DNA of 64,000 nt from Pardosa pseudoannulata (lineage: Eukaryota > Arthropoda > Arachnida > Araneae > Lycosidae). The notes under the pieces are model-generated. The model made no database searches, was not told the DNA's origin, and worked only from the letters and a program-made list of their open reading frames with translations. Shown here one piece after another: positions 12,080-22,867 of this stretch; within the stretch, counting starts at the first letter, position 1, and each line of letters begins with the position of its first letter. A program made the translations under genes and the position numbers. The stretch spans positions 86,247,258-86,311,257 of the forward strand of contig CM063501.1 in NCBI GenBank assembly GCA_032207245.1. The letters are read 5' to 3'.

Positions 12080-13518
12080 ATGCTATTAAATGATGTTTAA
12101 TGCAATGTTATGTATGAAGTGGTTTTAAATATAATTTATTCAAATAGTTTTTCTTTATTTGATTATTCCCCGTAAAATTGTAGGCATCCAATCTTCTGAG
12201 TAATAAAAAATTTCTCGTCTTTCTAGGGATAAATGCTTGTATGTTTACACTTTTTTGTTACTTCTTTTAGATATTTGTAAGCTTTACGAAGGTGTATGGT
12301 AAAGTTATTATAATTAATAAGAAAAGGCGTAAATAGTCATCGCCCAGAGTTTCGCATTGCTCTCATCATTTCTTAATCTTTCGAAGACCGTTATTGTATA
12401 ATCACACTTCAAATCTCTGTATTCTTCATACTGCAAGTTATTTTAATCTACGGCTTTCTGAATCTAAAAAAATCTACATTAATAGCTGTAATTTTCAATA
12501 TTATACTCATGACGATATATATAATCGACTGCATTTCGATGTACTGGGAAATAAATCTAACCTTAAATATGGTATATTCTCATTGTTAGTTCGGTACATA
12601 GATGGCATTCCATTTGATGTATAGATAAAGTATAATTGATATAATAATTTTGAAGATTAATGATAATGATTTGTTGAAAGTCTCAATTCTCCTGGATTGT
12701 TTGAAATCAGTGATTTTCCTCTCACTTATTTAAATATTATCAATTTTTTCTATAAAGTTTACAGAATTATTGTTAAAGGATCGTTTATTTTCTAAGTTCT
12801 TTCAGTTTGGTAAGCTTTTCCTTTAATGTTTCGATGACCCTCTAAGTACAAAACATCCCTGAGAAACGTTACCTCTTCTATATCTTGGAGGGGATTGACA
12901 TTATCTTATTTTATTTGGGAGCCGCCTTAAGCATCCCATTTTACACCCAGAGAACGAGTAGGATAAATCTGTGAGCCTGGATATGATGGCAGGGGGTGAA
13001 AGAGGCACGGAGCAAGTCTCCTTCTTTCTGAGAAGTAAAAATGTGTTTTTTCTTCGGCGTAGTATTGCGAAGCCATAACATACATCAGTCTGTTGCAATG
13101 AATCACACTGTATTTAAAACTAGGATTTTTTTCATGTCCTGTAATAAATATGACCCTTCACAACTGTAAGCAAATCTCAGTTCACCTGTATTCATTGCAA
13201 TCAAATAAATTTTCAATAAATTTTTAAAGAATAATAGAGTTAAAATCTAATAATGAATTTTAAAATGATCGAGTTCTTGTAAAAGTGTTTGTAAAATTAT
13301 TATTATTATATTTTTTTCAGTTTTTTTAAGTGGCATATTTTACCCCCTAAATGCCTAAATCGTTGCTAAATTCCCCAACGATTGTCCTGTAATAGTTATA
13401 ATTTTTCACACTTGTAAGTAAATCTCAGTTCTCCAGCATTTTTTAATCTGATGGATTTCATGTTATAAATTTATAAATGACCAAATTTTGCTAAAATGTT
13501 TGCAAAATTATTATTACA
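12080..13518. other. Intergenic sequence
   Basis: Mostly AT-rich. A short GC-richer stretch at 12890-13080 has no identifiable feature. A motif near 13160-13200 (acaactgtaagcaaatctcagtt) recurs near 13410-13435, so a weak local duplication of about 250 bp may be present. Confidence 0.45.
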
Positions 13519-14308
13519 CAGTAAAACCTCTATATAATGAACCCCTGTGGGACCAACATCATATAGTCGTTGTAACTAAAGGTCGTTGTAACGAATTGAA
13601 AAAATAATAAAAAAATTGAGCAAAGAAATAATGCAACAGTACATACCTAGAGAACACTTCTATTTATTTCTATTTCCATTACTGAATTTTTTGTAAAAAA
13701 GGTCTTTGATTGACGCCTGTTTCAAGTTCAGTTGGGAATTTTTCGTTATCACTGATCCCATATCCGTTAGATTTTGTAGGAAATCTTCAGAATTAAATTG
13801 TCATTCAAAATATTGAAGCAAGGCATTGATTTCATTGAAGGATTCTTTTTCATTCTCTTTTTCAAAAGCTTGGACGATTTCTTCTCCGTTGTCGGAATCG
13901 CAGATTTCTTCATTTCCAGTAATACGGGCAATAAAATCGTCCTTATTTAAATTTTCTCCGCAGCACTGTAAAGTTTCGTCTACTGCAACAAACTCATCAA
14001 AAGATAATTGAAGATTTAGTTCTCCCCTTTGTGTTACGCCTCCTCCCCTCCTTTAAACAAACACAAAGAGAAGAGTACAGGTTTCTTAAAGTTGCACCCC
14101 AGTACAATAATTTTGAAATAGCCCACTTACTCATGAGTTCTGGGGACTAAAATTGGTGGTCGTTCTAAGGAAAAATAATACGATTTGGGTCGTTGCAAGG
14201 ATTCAAAATTAACATTATTCCTATGATAAAATAATTGGGACTTTCTAAGATGGTCGTTCTAACGAAGGGATCGTTGTATCATGGGGTCGTTAAAAAGAGG
14301 TTCTACTG
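13519..14308 (-). mobile_element. Internally deleted Tigger (pogo family) element
   Basis: Left tip cagtaaaacctctatataat, right tip the complement of cgttaaaaagaggttctactg. The right flank is TA (14309-14310) and the left flank is CA, a likely mutated TA. Subterminal ggtcgttgtaac/ggtcgttctaac motifs repeat at both ends, as in pogo-type elements. At 790 bp it is far shorter than an autonomous Tigger. It keeps only the 3' coding end of the transposase on the minus strand (see the pseudogene entry). Confidence 0.85.
13660..14043 (-). pseudogene. Tigger transposase, C-terminal tail, one in-frame stop
   Basis: Read on the minus strand, one frame stays open from about 14043 to a TGA at 13801-13803 and then, past that stop, to a TAG at 13660-13662 in the same frame. 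The peptide includes LSFDEFVAVDETLQCCGENL and later GEEIVQAFEKENEKESFNEI. This acidic tail with a loosely conserved 'DEFV..D' start resembles the C-terminal region of Tigger/pogo transposases. Past the stop, KQASIKDLFYKK resembles the usual last residues of these proteins. The DNA-binding CENP-B-like part and the DDE catalytic domain are missing because the element is internally deleted. Placement between pogo-type inverted repeats supports the call. The family match is from memory. Confidence 0.72.
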
Positions 14309-14366
14309 TAGTATTATTTTTTCAGTTCTTTCAAAATTACATATTTTATCGCTAAAATTGCGATAC

Positions 14367-14440
14367 CATCTGGTGGCCACATACCTGGAAAAACAACAAT
14401 GTGTCTTTTAAACCTTGGTTACATCTGACTAAGTGGAATA
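14367..14440 (+). repeat. Segment duplicated at 15770-15840
   Basis: It shares catctggtgg...acatacctgg and the long block gtcttttaaaccttggttac followed by atctgacta with 15770-15840. Here the copy is interrupted at its right edge by a TTAA-flanked MITE; the other copy reads through as ggaattaaact. Confidence 0.85.
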
Positions 14441-14791
14441 TTAACCTCTTAACATGCACGCTCGATTTAACTCGAGTGCTCTAAACTAGCCAAACTGTAC
14501 ACACTCGAGATAATTCGAGCGGAGTTGTACTTTGTGTTGCTATAATTTTTCACACTCGAATGCAATCGAGATTTGAAAATAACAATGTAAAAAAAGTCGA
14601 CGTGCGTGTAATATTACACTATTCGACTATTTTCTGAAATGTTATCAAAAAAGTGCAATAAAAATTGCGATTATTTTTGTATTTTTGTAATTTTTATAGT
14701 AAGGGAACTTTCTAAATTATGTTTTTTACATTAAAAAATTGATTTTTTTTGTCCGACCTTTTTTAAAAAAAACTGTGCATTAAGGGGTTAA
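14441..14791. mobile_element. TTAA-flanked MITE (piggyBac-like, family II)
   Basis: 351 bp flanked by TTAA on both sides (14441-14444 and 14788-14791). The tips are ttaacctcttaacatgcacg and the complement of tgtgcattaaggggttaa. The left part holds repeated ctcgagt/ctcgaga-type palindromes. There is no coding capacity. The tips resemble the element at 25719-25970. TTAA specificity is the mark of piggyBac elements. Confidence 0.85.
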
Positions 14792-15447
14792 AATAGTATT
14801 TTTCTCGGTCTTTATATAAGAACTAGAGCTCTATACACTTCTAAAACCTGCAATTGTCTTTAAAATGCCGAAAGGATTTATGGATCCATCTCTATTGGTA
14901 CAACAATGCAGATAAGTTTATTGTACTACTTTATTTTACTTTTCTCTCGAAAAAGAAACCATAGTTGGCAAACACAAAGCGGAATGAGTTCAGAACGGAT
15001 ATAAATGCCTCAAAACTAGCAGAAAAAAAGACTTAAAAAATTACCTTTATATTGGATATCAAAAATTCGGTACCAATTCTTTCGAAAGTAAAAAGAAAAA
15101 TTCTTTCATTACTCGGAGCCAAAACATCTCCATTGTAAAGAGGCCTCGAGGTATGCGTTTTCAGAATCTTGCCACTTCTTACAAAGAAAAATATCGAAAA
15201 AAAATTGACCATTGTATAACATATAAAAGAGAATGGGAAAAAAGTAGCAAGAGCGAAACTAAATTATCAGAACATCAAAGGGGCAGTAAATAAATAGATG
15301 TAAAGAATTTAATACAAGAATGTGGTAGTATTGATAGAAAATAATTAAATTAGAACAAAAGAAATTATGAGAAAGAAAGACGTGTGGTGTGTTTTCATTT
15401 ATGTTTTTGCCACCGACGGTCAAATAATAAATGACGAACATAAAAAA

Positions 15448-15770
15448 TTCAGTTTAATTCGGCAGTAAAAAGCAATATAGATCCATTATAAAAAGGATAT
15501 AGAAGTCGACTATAAATATTTCTGACTTTTGAGGAAGATAGAAATTCAGTTTAATTCGACAGTAAAAAAACAATATAGATCTATTATAAAAAGTCGACTA
15601 TAAGTATTTCTGACTTTTGAGGAATATAGAAGTTCAGTTTAATTCGACAGTAAAAAGCAGTATGATATAGAAGTCGACTACAACTATTTCAGACTTTTGA
15701 GGAATATAGAAGTTCATTTTAATTCGACAGTAAAAAGCAATATAGATCTACTATAAAAAGGATATAGAAG
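15448..15770 (+). repeat. Tandem repeat, 80-97-bp unit, 4 copies
   Basis: Units start ttcagtttaattcg at 15448, 15545 and 15633 and as ttcattttaattcg at 15713. Each contains cagtaaaaag..aatatagat, gtcgactata and tttctgacttttgagga. Unit length varies by internal deletion. Confidence 0.88.
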
Positions 15771-16900
15771 TCTGGTAGCAACATACCTCGAAAATAAATA
15801 TGTCTTTTAAACCTTGGTTACATCTGACTAAATGGAATTAAACTGAACTTCTGGTTTATATTTTAAAAGGAAATTTTTAATTATTTTGTGTGTTTAAAAT
15901 CGGGAAATATTTTAATAATATTAAGAAGCAAAAAGTAATATTTTTTAATGTTTTAAAATTAGCAACCAATAGTTATTCAGAAAAATAAAGTGAATAAGCA
16001 GTTTTTAATTTATAATTTGTATCAATATAAATATAATTTAACGCAATTTTACCCTTTTTTGCCATTAATTGCAACATTAGTATATTATTTCACTATAAAA
16101 ATATCTTAAGTCAGGTATTCCGGTAATACCACGCAAAGAATTGGCGCGGTTGGCGTCATTAAAAATCGCCAAAAATAGGTGGGAACCCAATTCTTAAGCA
16201 GACACGGGATTTAATGGCGTAAAATTCAAGTTTGGACATGCTGCGCCAAACAAAAGAGCACAAATTACAACAAAGTTACATAAAATAAGGTATAAGAAAA
16301 TAGTCAAAATTTAAGAGAAAAACAAGTAAAAATGTGGTGAAGAGTCATATTAAGACAATTTATAAAAATTAAATGAGGTTTATAACGTCAAAGCGAATGA
16401 GAAAATCAAATAAATTTGGTTGAGGAGTTTTGACTAAAAGTTCTTTCAAATTAGGGTGGAAAGTTTTAAAATATATATAATAAAAAACGTTTTAAAGCAG
16501 TAAATGAAATTAAAATATGATGAACAGTGAGATGAGTTTGACTAAAGGAATATTTTGGAGTAGACTCAGCCAGTAGTAAATGTTTATGGGTTTGTCTACT
16601 ATGACTGATAAGAAAACAATCCAAGAAACTAGGATTTTGTCTTTATCCTGATTTCACAACAAGAATATAATTTGTCATTGAAACATCGATGGATAATAAG
16701 ACATTCTTTTTCTGCATAGTGTTTATAATGCTACTTTTGTGTGTTCCACATACTTCCTTTTGGAAAATGAATAATTTGAATTTTGACAATAGTCTGATAA
16801 ATGTATAACAAATTTACCAAATATAAGTTAACTTTTCAATTGTATGCATGAAGATAAATTGAATGAAAAATTTAATTTAGCAAATCGTTTAATGCTTGCG
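15771..16900. other. Duplicated segment then AT-rich intergenic
   Basis: 15770-15840 is the second copy of the 14367-14440 segment. The rest is AT-rich. A short CpG-containing stretch at 16115-16260 (ggcgcggttggcgtcatt) stands out but has no recognisable structure. Confidence 0.5.
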
Positions 16901-17004
16901 CCCTAGTGACCTAATAGATAAGGAATCATATTCTTAAATCGGGTTTTGAGGATTTTTTACTTCCTAGATTGGAGGATTCACACATTTAATTTTTCATTTA
17001 ATGA

Positions 17005-17165
17005 CCAAATGGGTAGGGTACTACTCTTGGAGTCTATTCCAATTTCACTACTTGCAGGAGTGTTCGTAGCTGTTCGAAATCGATTTGAATCAGTAGTTCC
17101 TGGTCGCATAAACCATCTAGTAAAGAACAGGAGACCTTCGCTCTCCAAACCAAACCAAACCTTTT
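17005..17165 (+). repeat. Old tRNA-derived SINE
   Basis: It has an A-box-like atgggtagggtactactctt, then gttcgtagctgttcgaaatc, and ends in the family tail ctccaaaccaaaccaaacc at 17145-17163. The body is heavily diverged. Confidence 0.7.
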
Positions 17166-17506
17166 ATCCTCAGTAAGCACAGATATACCTTTAAGTATAG
17201 CTTGTTTGACACGATTAGACAGATAAAGAAAAAAAAGACTTTTTACTAAAATTGAAACATTTTTGTTTCGGAAAAAACAGTTTGAAATATATTTAAAAAA
17301 AATGCGCATATTGTTTTACCTATTTCTGTTGGCGAACTGTCAAGAAAAGAATTTTTTATTACAAATCTGTCTTATTGAATATTTACATGTTTTCTATATA
17401 CTTTTATTGGGAACTAAAACTACAACCCCCCCCCGTTTAACTCCACAGTGAAATGAGTGCGACCTGTGCATTCCTTCCATCACAGGAGATGGCCTTCCAT
17501 CTGTGA

Positions 17507-17884
17507 AAGGTTATCTATCCTGTCTTAAACTGTAGGCCTCGAACTCTCAAACCTTATTGTGCCAATAAAATAAATGGACCTCTCATCCGCACGAATTGCA
17601 CCAATCCTTTTTTTTTTCCACCGCAGACTAATGCCCAAACACATAAGCAGCCGAATCCATTTGGAAAAGCGGAATGGATCGATAAACTAATTCTCATTTT
17701 TGCTCATTCATTATACATGGTTGTGCCGGCGGAGCTATCGGGCCGCTTTTGGATCGTCCGAGAGCAGTTAATATTTAAATTTCCCCCCGGTGAGTCTTCG
17801 CTTACCTCCTATGCGTATAGCGGCACTCCGTTTGCCTATTCCATTCTCACGTATCCGAGGGTGGGACAGCGCGCGAAACTCTGA
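17507..17884 (+). other. 125-codon stop-free frame with splice-like signals, function unknown
   Basis: The plus-strand frame is open from 17507 to the TGA at 17882-17884 with no Met near its start. Within it a pyrimidine run and ccaccgcag (ending 17626) form a good 3' splice site, and cccccg/gtgagt (GT at 17790-17791) forms a near-perfect 5' splice site. Together they would bound a 163-nt exon (17627-17789) open in this frame. The peptide includes GKAEWIDKLILIFAHSLYMV. I do not recognise a domain. Composition is more balanced than the flanks. It could be an exon of a gene lying mostly outside the window, a conserved non-coding element, or chance. Confidence 0.35.
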
Positions 17885-17934
17885 TGTCACCGAAGTGTCG
17901 TAACAGGGCTGTTACTCGTTCGGTTGTTCGTCGG

Positions 17935-19345
17935 GAGAGGAGTCACTGCTTGAACTGCAGCCGAAACAATGTGGACGCTTTTTGTTTTCTTCATATACAT
18001 TTGAATGTTCTCCGTGCTCTCGCTTTCTGTCATCAGCGTTTCAGTGGATTAGAAAGTCGGAAATAAAAGGAGTCGCATCGGGAACTGAAGTGTATTTAAT
18101 GTGGATGTTTTTTTTCCTTCATAAACACTTGATTATTTTCTGTATCTTCTTCTTCGGTTACCCGTGCTTCGTTGGATTAGAAAACCGGAAAGGAAAAGAT
18201 TTACTGTCTTAACCGAAACCGGAATATATTAACATTTTATTTTATTCATAAACATTTGAAAGCTCTCCGTGTTCTTTTTTTCTGCCAGCAAGATTTGTCG
18301 GATTGGAAAGTCAAGAAGAAAAGAAATAGCTTCTTGGAACGAAGCTGAATTTTTTTTCTTTTTTTTTTGCGTAAAAATTTGAAAATTTTACTTAAACTTA
18401 TGTTTAGTTCACAGTAATATTAGAAAGTCGAAAAAAAAGTTACTGCTTTATTACTTACCGTAATAATTTAAGGTTCTTTTCCCATAAACACTTGAATTTT
18501 CTCACTTTTATTGCCTTCTATCACCAAATTTTCATTGGATTAGAACTTCGGTTACCCGTATTTCCTTGAATAAGAAAATCGGATGATAAAAAAGTCACTG
18601 CCTTGACTAAAATAGTAATAATTTGAGATTTTTGTTACCAGCATAAACATTTGAATGCTCTTCTATCATTATCTACTATCAACAACATTTCATGAGATTA
18701 GAACTCTCGAAAGAATAAGTGTCTGTGTCTGAACTGAAGATGAAATATTTTTCTTCTTTATAAGCATTTGAACCGTCACAGTAATCTCTTCTTTTGTTGC
18801 CAATTTTTCATTGGATTATAAAGTCGGTAAGTGAAAGAGTCACAACCTGAATTGAAACCGAAATAAGTTGAAGGGTGTTTTTCTTTTCTTCATAAAATTT
18901 GAATGCTCTACGTACCCCCTTGTTCTGTCACCACCGTTCGCTTGTGAAGTCTGAGTAGAAAGGAGTCATTGCTTGAACTGAAGCCGAAATAATGTGACTT
19001 ACTTTTATTTTTCTTTGTAAACATTTGAATGCTCTTCGAAACCCTTTCTTCTGTCACCAGCATTTCACTGGGGATTAGGAAGTCTGAAAGAAAAGGAGTC
19101 GCTTCCCGAATTACAGTCAAAATAAGTTGTGTTCTTTCTTCAATAATCGTTTGAATATTTTCTATATCTTCTCCTGTTTCCTACATAACATCAGATTAAA
19201 AAAAAATTCGGAAAAAAAAATTCCTGCCTGGACTGGAGTTGAAATAATTTGAAATTTAATATTTTTATGCAAACATTTGAATACTCGCCGTATTCTTTGC
19301 TTCTGTCGCCAACATTTCAAAAAGATTGTAATCCAATTGAGTGAA
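17935..19345 (+). repeat. Decayed satellite-like array, ~125-bp unit, about 11 copies
   Basis: Landmarks recur in fixed order: ggattagaaagtcggaaa, aggagtcactgcttgaactg, ccgaaataatgtg, ttcttcataaacatttgaatg, ctctccgtgttctttcttctgtc. The 'gattagaaagtc' site appears at about 18049, 18173, 18300, 18418, 18568, 18692, 18810, 18945, 19073 and 19190, mean spacing close to 125 bp. Copies differ by many substitutions and indels, so homogenisation stopped long ago. It does not match the other tandem families here. Confidence 0.85.
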
Positions 19346-19534
19346 AATTCTCGTCACGATGATTCAGACGAATGTACCAATTCGGGTAAGTGTTTGCTCT
19401 TCATTAATTAAATATTTGAGTAACAATTAATTTGCTATAAAAAGTGTATATGTTCATTGAAGATCATCGTTTTTGCCGCATGCAAAATATTTTGTTTTAA
19501 TTCGTCGTTGCGTGAAAAGCTAGAAATACTCACC

Positions 19535-20064
19535 TTAACACATTGAGTGCGGGTACATTTCGCAGCGGAAATGCACCGGGATCTGGCGTTTTGCTCGTAA
19601 ATTTAGTTATTCAGTTAAATCTCAATAGATCAGAAATTATTTAATTTTTTAAACAACTTTTCGTATTTTATATTGAAATATATAAATGTATAAATAGAAA
19701 TATATAAATAACAATAAAATATATTTTTTAGTGGATAAATGTATAATAGTATCGTAAAATATCGTAATTTATAATAGTATGGTAACTATATACTACTATT
19801 TCTATTTGATTTTTCAAATAAAAATCAAATAGAGATAGTAGTATATAGTTTTAGTTTGTTCAAATTATATTAAATATACACATTCTTATATTATAAAATA
19901 AATGAAAGACAAGAACATTCGGCTTCCTTTTCCTGTATATACAGTTATTTTTGTACCCACAAACAAACCATGTTGTTACACTAACCCGTACTAGTACGTG
20001 ACCCGCGCTCAAGTATCAATCCTCAGAAAACGTACTAGTACGTGTCCCGCATACAATGTGTCAA
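19535..20064. mobile_element. piggyBac-like non-autonomous element, family I, copy 1
   Basis: It begins TTAA (19535-19538) followed by cacattgagtgcgggtacat and ends with gtcccgcatacaatgtg and TCAA, a mutated TTAA. Near the 3' end two copies of cgtactagtacgtg lie 50 bp apart, forming subterminal palindromic repeats. This copy also contains an internal inverted duplication (19784-19814 with 19820-19850) that the other copies lack. There is no transposase. Confidence 0.88.
19784..19850. repeat. Inverted repeat, 31-bp arms, 5-nt loop
   Basis: aactatatactactattt... pairs with ...agtagtatatagtt over 31 bp with one mismatch, separated by caaat. Sister elements have only the right arm, so the left arm was added in this copy. 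Confidence 0.9.
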
Positions 20065-21160
20065 TTTCGTCGATGTTATGAAAATGTATATTTTACTGAT
20101 ATATATTAAGTTTAATAAGTAAAATTGTCTTCATTATCTCTCTTTGTTTTGTTTTTGTGTCCAGGAATTATTCTCGAATATTTTCGAAATTAAATTTAAG
20201 TTGGCAAAATAAACTTTGAAACACATAATCTTCATTTATTACAACCTTTTATCTATTCATCATAAAATGATTTTCACCTTTCAGTATGAATAAATTATCA
20301 TAAGTTCATTAATAACTCTCTAACTTAAGAAGATGAATTGTGTTTTGCCATTTGAAGTTGCATATTTTTAAAATAACATAAAAATATACAAATAATCAGA
20401 AACATTAACCTCACGAACCTGCATGATAAATTTTGAAATATTATAGCAGAAACTAAATATTAATGTCGTATAGAAGTAAAATATCGATTTTATTCTGCAA
20501 ATCAAAGTTTTAAGTGTATTTTATATTTTAAAACTAAAAACAAACCAAATTCTTAAGTTAAAATGTAAAAAAAAACCTTTTTATAATGTCTATAAAATAT
20601 ACTACTCCTATATATATAATTCAGGCCCACAAAAATTAAAATAATATTTAAATTCTATTTCATATAAAAGAAAATTTAGTTCTCTATTTCCAAGTTTCAA
20701 AAGTTTTTTTTTTCACTGGTGTACACATTTTATGTTTTTTAATCATGCATTGTTTCATATAACAAAACATAATTATTTTTTTAATATTAGAAGTCTTTAA
20801 TGATATAAAGAGAACAGAGCAGAATTTTTTTATTTTATATTGAAGACTTGTCATCTCGAAAGGTACTATATAGGCTGTTAAAGTATAGTGTGCATGCAAC
20901 TAATATGATATACACATAAAAACAAGAAAAAATCCAAAATTACTTTATAAGATAACAACATTGATTGAAGTTTTACTGTTTTAATTTTATCTAAAAAATT
21001 AATATCCTGAAGCATTCCCATATATTGCAGTTTGTTGAATTTATATTGTGATAGAGTATTTATAGTAATTTATTGTATCAGTATTTATATTATTTATTAC
21101 TATTAGTATTTATAGTAATTTGTATTGTTATTGTTATATATTTGACTGCGCTCGGTAATG
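20065..21160. other. Very AT-rich non-coding sequence
   Basis: No gene or element boundary was found. An imperfect 'agtatttatagtaattt' repeat occurs around 21054-21125. Confidence 0.5.
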
Positions 21161-21164
21161 AAAT

Positions 21165-21260
21165 AGGTATTTCGCTGACTTTTGTGGCTTTTGAACCAAC
21201 TCCGTAGGTTCAAATCCCGTTAAATTATACGTTTATACTAGCAGCTTCGGGTCATTAAAG
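21165..21260 (+). repeat. tRNA-derived SINE relic
   Basis: A B-box (taggttcaaatccc) lies downstream of gaaccaactccg, with cttcgggtcattaaag further on. This matches the order of the SINE family head, but it is short and decayed. Confidence 0.4.
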
Positions 21261-21769
21261 GTCCTAAAGTAAATTTATGATTATTTCAAAATTCAAATTA
21301 GTTAATAAGTTATTTCACACTAATAATATAATCAATAAAACTCATTATCATAATATATTAATATAAATTAGATTTTTACCATGAAAAAAAATATAACCTG
21401 TTCAAATAAAATTATAATATTTGGCGATTTATCCTTGCATGGACTAATTGAAAAGTGTTTAAGTTATTTTATCAGATAATTTAAAAGGTCCCAATGTATC
21501 GATAAATAAATTACTCACTTGATTTAAATGACATTTCAAACCATAACGTTGTCAGCAATGAAATACGATTAACGTCTCTAAATTGAATAATAGAATTAGT
21601 TCAAACGAATTTAGAACGAAACACGAACACTAAATAAAAATCGGTAATATGAAATAGGTCGAATAAATATGATCAAGAAGCAACAAAAGTTATTTTATCT
21701 AAACACACATTTTTAAGGCTATCAGGGAAAATAAGATACTTTAAATATTTTAATTATTTTAGCAGGGGT

Positions 21770-22200
21770 TTAACCCATTCCCACTTTAGCCCGTACGGCG
21801 TACGGGCAATGTACTTGCGACACTACTGATTTGGCCATGCGATGTAGGGGCAATCTTTCTTTTTTCTTGCTTTTGCTTTTTTCCGTATATTTCCTATTTT
21901 CTTATTTCATATTAACCATAAATGTCCATTAAAATATAGCTTGCTTTCTATTGTATTTTATCTTCTGATTAGCTTGCTTTTTTCACATTTTATATCATTA
22001 GACGAATTTGTATCATTCAGTGCTTAGCGTTTTGATTTTAATTTACTAACCACTTTAAAATACTTCATGCGGAACGTATTCAGCTAATTTCTTCTGATTT
22101 AAACTGTGACTCGGAGTCAGTATCTAATATATCTGTAAATGAGTCTGATAGTAGTGATTAGTGATGAGTCTGATAGTAGTAGTGATAGTTTTTTTAAGAG
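21770..22200 (+). mobile_element. piggyBac remnant, 5' end with transposase N-terminus
   Basis: It starts at TTAA (21770-21773) with cccattcccactttagcccg and a gtacggcgtac palindrome. Downstream, a plus-strand frame reads LISSDLNCDSESVSNISVNE followed by SDSSD, then TAG at 22159-22161. A serine/aspartate/glutamate-rich N-terminus is characteristic of piggyBac transposases. No DDD catalytic region follows; the sequence instead enters a 71-bp tandem duplication. So this is a 5' fragment with a premature stop. The family assignment rests on TTAA plus the acidic N-terminus and is therefore moderate. Confidence 0.55.
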
Positions 22201-22255
22201 GTGTTCAATACCAGTGATTCTGATGTTAGTAGATGTAGATAGTAGATGGATGGTT

Positions 22256-22397
22256 AATGCATGTAACTGTATTTGAAAAAACACTGTAAAGTAACTGCAC
22301 TTTTTAATATTTACAACCGTAAATGTAATGCATGTAACTGTATTTGAAAAAACACTGTAAAGTAACTGCACTTTTTAATATTTACAACCGTAAATGT
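22256..22397 (+). repeat. Tandem duplication, 71-bp unit x2
   Basis: aatgcatgtaactgtatttg...acaaccgtaaatgta is repeated with an offset of 71 bp. The two copies are essentially identical, so this is recent. Confidence 0.95.
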
Positions 22398-22633
22398 AGC
22401 TTCTGTATTAAGCAGTTATGTAATGGGAAAAGACAACTTACAGAGAAGGTCTACTATTTTTATTATTAAAATTTTTTTTTAAATAAATAAAAGAAATATT
22501 TAAAAGTATTTAAAATGTTAATTGTAATACCAATTTCTATTTAAAACTAGCATTTATCCCATATGACGGGTTCAGTAAAATATTTAATTTTCCAGAATTG
22601 TAAAGTACCCTATAAGCAGGTAAAAAAAAAATG

Positions 22634-22843
22634 TTTGTTTTTTGGCTGAGAATTATCTGGTACAAGCTCAATAATTTGTTTATCTTCATACTCCTCTAAA
22701 GTCTCATGATATTGTGAATGAAGTTTAGAATCACGTTGAATTCGCTTAGAAAGATAATTCAAAGTTTTCTTAGCTACGTTAAAATAACCGTTAATTTCTT
22801 CCCAATTTTTACCACAGTAATTAATGGAAGTAAAGGAAGAAAA
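22634..22843 (-). pseudogene. BEL/Pao retrotransposon pol fragment
   Basis: On the minus strand a 70-codon stop-free stretch begins just after a TAG (22844-22846). It reads INYCGKNWEEINGYF, then KKTLNYLSKRIQRDSKLHSQ, then YHETLEEYEDKQIIELVPDN. This matches the segment just upstream of the reverse transcriptase of BEL/Pao elements, in which residues of the form 'le+rl.kd..l...Y...i.eY...g.iE.v' precede the catalytic palm. Neither the YxDD motif, the protease nor LTRs are nearby, so it is an isolated fragment. The family call is from memory of the motif pattern. There is no evidence of function. Confidence 0.65.
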
Positions 22844-22867
22844 CTATCATTTCCACTACACCCTGGA

